Shown here piece by piece: positions 58,907 through 64,000 of a stretch of 64,000 nt of DNA. The DNA comes from Theileria orientalis strain Shintoku (Eukaryota > Apicomplexa > Aconoidasida > Piroplasmida > Theileriidae). Numbering within the stretch: position 1 is the stretch's first letter; every line of letters begins with the position of its first letter. The notes under the pieces are model-generated. The model did no database searches and was not told where the DNA came from. It was given only the letters and a program-made list of their open reading frames with translations. A program made the position numbers and the translations under genes. Location: the NCBI RefSeq assembly GCF_000740895.1, contig NC_025263.1, positions 248,001 to 312,000 on the forward strand, read 5' to 3'.

Positions 58907-59622
58907 AGGCACTGGCCTCACCTATCACTTAATCATTGCGACAATGAAAATACTGATCTATAGTATTCCATAATCGAGAATTGCCTGATGATATACGAAG
59001 TGGAAACCAAGAATCTCTGAGGACGATTGAGTGTGTTGATGAGAATCATTTTTAAAACAAAATTAAATTTGGCCTGACAAACATTAAAATATAATGTATA
59101 TGAAAACTATAACTCTAATTGACTAACACCAACTCGTAAAAATATGTTTATAGTTGCGATAATTAAGGATTATTGTCAGGATTCTAATAGATTTAAACAC
59201 ACATTTCTAATAATATACAATAATCCAATTTAAAATCATTATTTTACAAATAAACATGTAGATTTTTTCGGGTTTAAGTCAGTAAGAATCTCAATATAGA
59301 AGTAACTCTATGGAAGTGTGTTATAAAAAACGGTTTTTGCCACCCGATTTTCCACATTTTCAAATTTTAATGAATAAAACTATTCTATCTAGTTAAAAAA
59401 TATTAAATGTGTTCATTTTATGTTCGAATTTGGAGTATGAACTTGTTATAGTCTCCGTGCCCCACCCGTTTCTCATTTCTTTGTAACTTACAATCCGTCT
59501 AAGTTTAATTCTTCGTTTTTGTTAGTTATATACTGTTTTATTTGTATTCAGTTGCCTGAATTTGATTTATTTGTGGAATTTTCTTCATATGAAATGGAAA
59601 TTGCTCTGTAATATATTATAGA
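58907..59622. other. AT-rich divergent intergenic region
   Basis: These 716 bp lie between Era (-) and ataxin-2 (+). The stretch is AT-rich. An upstream first exon of Era could lie in its left edge. Nothing else was recognised. Confidence 0.45.
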
Positions 59623-62029
59623 ATGTATCGTAACACGAATCCTGGTCTTTCTTCTACCAACCCCGGCCCATTTAAGCACGATAAAAAACTTTCTTATTTC
59701 CTGAAAATAAATGACGAACGTATGGCACTCGTTATGTCTTCTTTGATCGTTAGTTTACCACATTAGCTTACCTCGTATTTTAGGACAGGGAAGTTGAAGT
59801 TAACCTTGAAGATGGGACGCAAGTCAAGGGAATATTTAACTCCTTTGATCCGGCTAGTAGAGGAGTCAACAAAGCTATTGACATAGCAATTAATTCGTAC
59901 GTAACCAATGGCGTAAGTTTAAATCCACATAATCGTAAACCGCAGACCGATAAAAGGACGATGAAGCCAATGATCGTATGCGGAACTGAATATCACTTTT
60001 TCTCGTCACATGGAATCGCTAAAAGTTTGTTTAAGACCAGGGAGCATAAGCCTCTGTCGGCGAAGAGGAGTCCTACAAAATTTAAGACTGATACGGAGAT
60101 ATCATCATCGAAACAGACCAGCATAAACCCGGTCTTGACAGAGTGGAGGCCCACCGAATGTAAGTTAACGTCAAAGATAATGATTTTCAGCCGTCGACGA
60201 GTCGCAGTTGGTGGAACTGGACAAGGTCGAAGGGGAACAATGGGACCAGTTTGAGTACGTTTCTTTAGATTAAACGCTGTGTAGGACGAACAGGAATGAA
60301 TACGGAGTGGTGTCCACCTTTGACGAAAATATGTACACAACCTCTCTTGACCTGAACGAGGTACCAGACAGCGTAAAAGAACGCGCCGAGAAGTTGGCCG
60401 CGGAGATCGAAGGCGGCACCGATACCAATTACGCGAAGGTCGAGTCACTTCTCGAGGACGAGGATGCCGTGGAAACGGAGTCTCCAGCAGTTAAGAGCTC
60501 AGAAGAGTCGAAAGAAGTAAAGGAGGAAGACCCTAAGGAAGTGAGGGAAGTGAGAGAAGCGAGGGACCATAGAGAGTACAAGGATCACATGGATTATAAG
60601 GAAGTGAAGGAGCACAGAGACATGAGAGAGGTCAGGGACTACAAGAGGAAGGAGAAGCCACTCGGCACCATGAGGACTAAGTATAAGTATTCATTTGAAT
60701 CATCAGTTGAGAGGCACCAGGAGTCTTCAAATGGTACTGTACTAAGACTCACAATGCGCTCAGATAAACTGGATACCGATAGGCATACTCCGTCATCTAA
60801 GCCGAAGCAGGAGAAGCAAACGCAGCAAATTGTAAGCGGAAAGCACCCATATTTACGTTTAGGGAGTCAACGCTCTTAACATTGAGCCCACGAACCTGAA
60901 GCCCGACTCTTTCAGATTCGGATTCAGCGAAAGGAAGAACAAGTACTCATTGGAGCAGGAGAAAAAGGAGAAGTTTGAGGCACCACCGCCGGCACCCAAG
61001 CCCCACGACAAACAGCTGTACGTTCCCATCCTGAAGGCGCATCCTTACAATCACTTTAGGACCTCCCCACACGGAGACACGATGAAGCAGGTGCCTGAGC
61101 ACGCGAAAGAAGCCGCAAGGGAACCCCACAAGGAGCCCTTTACAGTCACTGTAAAGGAAACGCCGAGAGAACACCCCAGGGAGTCTCTGAGGACTTCTCC
61201 AAAAGAAGGCCTGAAGGATGTCCAGAGGGAATCGGCGAGGGAGTCCCCCAAGGAAACCTTCAAATTCACAGCCAAGAAGTCGTTTAAGTTTAATCCGAAC
61301 GCTTCAACGTTCACGCCAACCCTCGTTACAGCTAAGACGCCCTCAATGGTACGTTTACTTGCAACTAACGCCTTTTAGCCCTCGGATCAGACTCCGCTCT
61401 CGAGTCCAGCCATAAGTCCACTGGCCATACAGCAGGCTAAATTCGAGTTCAGGCCCTTCAACCCGATGGTAAGTCCAGTCACCTTATAATTATGCGCAGA
61501 AACGATTTCCGAGACTCGACTTCAGGAGCGCCAGAACCGTCGAAAGCTCCAGGTTCAGCGACCACGATGTATATGGTTACAAGTGGGAGGTGGACCCCAG
61601 CCTAAGCTACCGTGACGTCTTCGGCGACCTGAACCCTCTCTTCGTGCACCATCACCACGTGCCCATGAAGCCTCCGAATCAGATGGTTCCGCCGGGCCAG
61701 CCTGGCCCTGCGATGATGCCGCCCGGCGCCCCTATGAACTACCCGCCCTACCACGTTGGGACGATGCCAGTCGGAATGGTGCCGTACGGACCTCAGGTCC
61801 ACCCGCGGCTCTACAACGGGGTCCCCTACAACCACATGGGACCCGCACCCATGCCCAGGAGGGGCCACCCCCCCTTAAACCCCCGCTATGGCCATTCCAG
61901 TGTAAGTCGTAGGCCCAAATAATCTTAATTTAGCCTCTGCCCAACGACCAGTACATGAACACTCGGGCCCACGACCACTACGACGACAAGGCCAAGGGGT
62001 ATATGGGCCACATGAAGCATAAGAAGTGA
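59623..62029 (+). CDS. ATXN2: Ataxin-2/PBP1 homologue (LsmAD and PAM2)
   Basis: About eight exons from ATG 59623 to TGA 62027-62029. The N-terminal Lsm/SM-ATX domain reads LSYFLKINDERMALVMSSLI, then DREVEVNLEDGTQVKGIFNS. The LsmAD domain (60170-60420) has ESQLVELDKVEGEQWDQFE, NEYGVVSTFDENMYTTSLDL and AEKLAAEIEGG. A long charged region with Arg/Glu/Lys-rich degenerate repeats (60520-60660 and 61100-61250) follows. Near 61280-61320, KFNPNASTFTP matches the PAM2 motif that binds the MLLE domain of poly(A)-binding protein. The C-terminus is Pro/Met/Gly/His-rich (61650-61880). Ataxin-2 proteins regulate mRNA stability, translation and stress granules. Confidence 0.9.
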
Positions 62030-62741
62030 GATGGAGCCCAGGCGTCTGGCTAGCGTATCGGATTCACTCTTTTAATTTTTATTATAAACTACTTGTACAC
62101 ACATTGATATTTGCGACTTTTCAGTTGATATTTTTCAAAAGTAAACATTGAGATTGATCAGTTTCGTCTAAGCGTAAGGCCGAATGGCCAGACACCTCTA
62201 TGTTCACCTGTGTAATCTGACAAGCAGTGACGGTTCATGGGAAGCTCTAGTTGCCGAAGCGTGAGTTTAATAGACAGTTAAGTGCCATTATCTTCCTGGG
62301 TGGAACATGCACAAATGTGCATATAACAGTTTCTGATTCACGAGGCCACTTGTGATGTCGAAATCGGAAAAACGAATATTTAAAAAATAGTAAGCAATTC
62401 TCCTCCTCAACAAATCATAATTGTAAGTGTAAATTATATTCTGATCATTTTATTTCGCTTCTAATAATTTGGTCACAGTTTTAACAATTTCATGACCCGT
62501 CTCGATAATACACATTTTCAAAGGAGATTGTTTCTGTTCATGAAAGTGGATATGTACATTAATAAAACAAATTATCGTCTAAGATTCTTCAACTTCGTGT
62601 TGATTTAACGGTAAAACAACTGGTTTTTAGTTTCGCAGTAACAACGATGATTCTACACATATTTTGACAAAAAAACTTGAATAAAAGTTCTAAATTTGAA
62701 TAAAACAATTTAATCGTTGATAACATTTGATTTGTCGTATA
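62030..62741. other. Intergenic region with a GC-richer, hairpin-forming island
   Basis: These 712 bp lie between ataxin-2 and the next gene. Most is AT-rich, but about 62165-62360 is clearly GC-richer. It holds a ggcc-gaat-ggcc hairpin (near 62180) and a near-perfect palindrome atgcacaaatgtgcat (near 62309). A 26-codon ORF (ATG near 62183) covers part of it. It may be a structured RNA gene, a regulatory element or an unrecognised small gene; no family could be assigned. Confidence 0.3.
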
Positions 62742-63865
62742 ATGCAGTTTAAAGCGGAATTTGATGAAATATTTGTAAATACACCCCTGGCTACCGAAGG
62801 AAATCTACGTGGAATCAATAGTGGAAGCACAGAGAATGATCAAAACAGTGAAAATAAACATGAAAAACAAAAAAGTGAACAAACGGTAGGTTCAAATGAG
62901 GCCGGGACGGATTTATTTTCGGGAAAATCGCTGGACCACAGGGACTCGGTAGCAAAGCCAGCAGTGATTAAATCCTACGCCTACAGGCCTCGAGACCAGT
63001 ACCGTGAAATTGGATTAATTAAAGGTAGTTATGAGCGTAAAAGAAAATTAATGTTACAGGGAGGCGGAATGGAGATGCTAGTAGGCCCAGGATAAGGAAT
63101 AAATGGGCCGGGACTGTGCTTGATCCCCTTAGCCCGTTTGGCGTCGGCGACGGGAAGTTTCTCCAATTTAAGGGAAACGGAGGCCTGCTGAACAAGCGTC
63201 TTCAGAACACCAACAAGAACAACTTCCTCCAGTACAACTTGACTGGCGACGGCATGGACAAGCGGGGCATCAATGGCTCCTTCAACGCCTATCGCGCCGA
63301 GGACACCATAACCAAGGTCGAAAGCGTTAAGCTTACGATATATATCTCCGTGTTTGCAGGGGCATTCTTCGGCACTATCTTAGTGGTTTGGCTGATTGGA
63401 ATCATGCTTTCTGCTGGTTCAAAACGGAAGTCCAAAAAAGGCCGCTCAGGTGAATCGGCTGATGACGGGGCAATGTCGGAAGTTAATGCTGAGGGCGACC
63501 TCTGCCTGGCAGAGTCCAGGGCAAGCAACCCTAGTCTACTGAAGATTGACTACTATATTAGTGCTGAAAACAACCTTGGTTCCGCCCTCAGTGACATAGA
63601 TGAAAGCGACGAAGACTCTGACGAGGACGAAGACACTGCCATCAACAGGCTGAAGAGCATTTTCGACGTTGGCCCTGAGGAAGACGATGAAGAATATGAC
63701 GAACAGAGTCCCCTACTCCACGAGGGGCACCAAAATAATGGAAACTCAGCCGCTGCAGCTATTGGTGGTAACGCCGTGTCGCCATCTGCAGCAACTGACA
63801 ACGCAGGTTCGGCCGATCCCACCCCTACTGTAAACCTTGGTCATCAGAAGGATGTTTTTATCTGA
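62742..63865 (+). CDS. Single-pass membrane protein of unknown function
   Basis: Two exons, with a 35-nt intron near 63025-63059, from ATG 62742 to TGA 63863-63865. The N-terminal part is polar and Asn/Lys/Glu-rich with no signal peptide. A basic segment (RRNGDASRPRIRNKW) precedes a long Gly/Asn-rich stretch. One strong membrane span (LTIYISVFAGAFFGTILVVW) lies near 63330-63400, followed by a basic stop-transfer (KRKSKKGR). The tail is very acidic (DIDESDEDSDEDEDTAINR) and contains an SPLLHEG dileucine-like sorting motif. The topology is probably type II or internal-signal type III. I recognise no family. Confidence 0.75.
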
Positions 63866-64000
63866 ATGTAGTTTTAATCGTGAACTCAGTTAACGTCGAT
63901 ATGTGAGAACATATTCAATGTTAACATGAGCTTGGTCTTTGTGTATGAACTGTTTTAATGTATATGTAATAGCCTCTCTATGTTACAGGTGTATACACGT

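Overview
The window is nuclear DNA of an apicomplexan, most likely a piroplasm of the genus Theileria. The pointers are an ApiAP2 factor with an ACDC domain, an LCCL/PLAT/SRCR/pentraxin-like secreted protein of the CCp/LAP family, very tight gene packing, and many short GT-AG introns (mostly about 25-45 nt). Exons are moderately GC-rich while intergenic DNA is strongly AT-rich, which fits T. orientalis or T. equi better than Plasmodium. The species call is an inference. No rRNA, convincing tRNA, transposon, CRISPR array or virus was seen.

Layout. 1-2331 (-): SET2/NSD-type SET-domain methyltransferase, cut by the window edge. 2779-4424 (+): WDR12/Ytm1. 4669-7011 (+): MINDY deubiquitinase. 7013-8585 (-): RlmL/THUMP-type methyltransferase. 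8732-11126 (+): UFSP2-type protease. 11251-12309 (+): COQ5. 12376-12558 (-): possible small membrane protein. 12599-28182 (-): one giant SET1/MLL-type gene that I reconstruct as 8 exons encoding 4,834 residues, with PHD fingers, a bromodomain, a split extended PHD, FYRN/FYRC, SET and post-SET. 29429-31003 (+): DMT transporter. 31148-31945 (+): CIAO2/MIP18. 31993-33783 (+): PPR-like helical-repeat protein. 34006-37056 (+): ClpC-type chaperone. 37159-37856 (+): VPS29. 37955-38854 (-): multi-pass membrane protein. 39668-41102 (+): RlmN. 41308-45914 (+): CCp3/LAP1-like secreted protein. 46042-47269 (+): fibrillarin. 47278-48245 (-): Q-SNARE. 48746-50474 (+): PRP38B. 50548-51105 (+): TRM112. 51534-53500 (+): divergent CDK-like kinase. 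54529-55734 (+): ApiAP2-ACDC factor. 55801-56973 (+): CBP3/UQCC1. 57269-58906 (-): Era GTPase. 59623-62029 (+): ataxin-2. 62742-63865 (+): single-pass membrane protein of unknown function.

Themes. Two SET-domain methyltransferases on the same strand bracket a 10-kb block of ordinary genes. Several genes serve organelles: ClpC, RlmN, RlmL-like, Era, CBP3, COQ5 and possibly the PPR-like protein. Others serve RNA biology: WDR12, fibrillarin, TRM112, PRP38B and ataxin-2. Neighbouring genes are packed so closely that some convergent stop codons are 1 or 8 nt apart. The most unusual object is the giant SET1 gene. It has a roughly 490-residue insertion splitting its extended PHD finger, in-frame minisatellites, repeat-filled introns, and a 27-nt intron between SET and post-SET.
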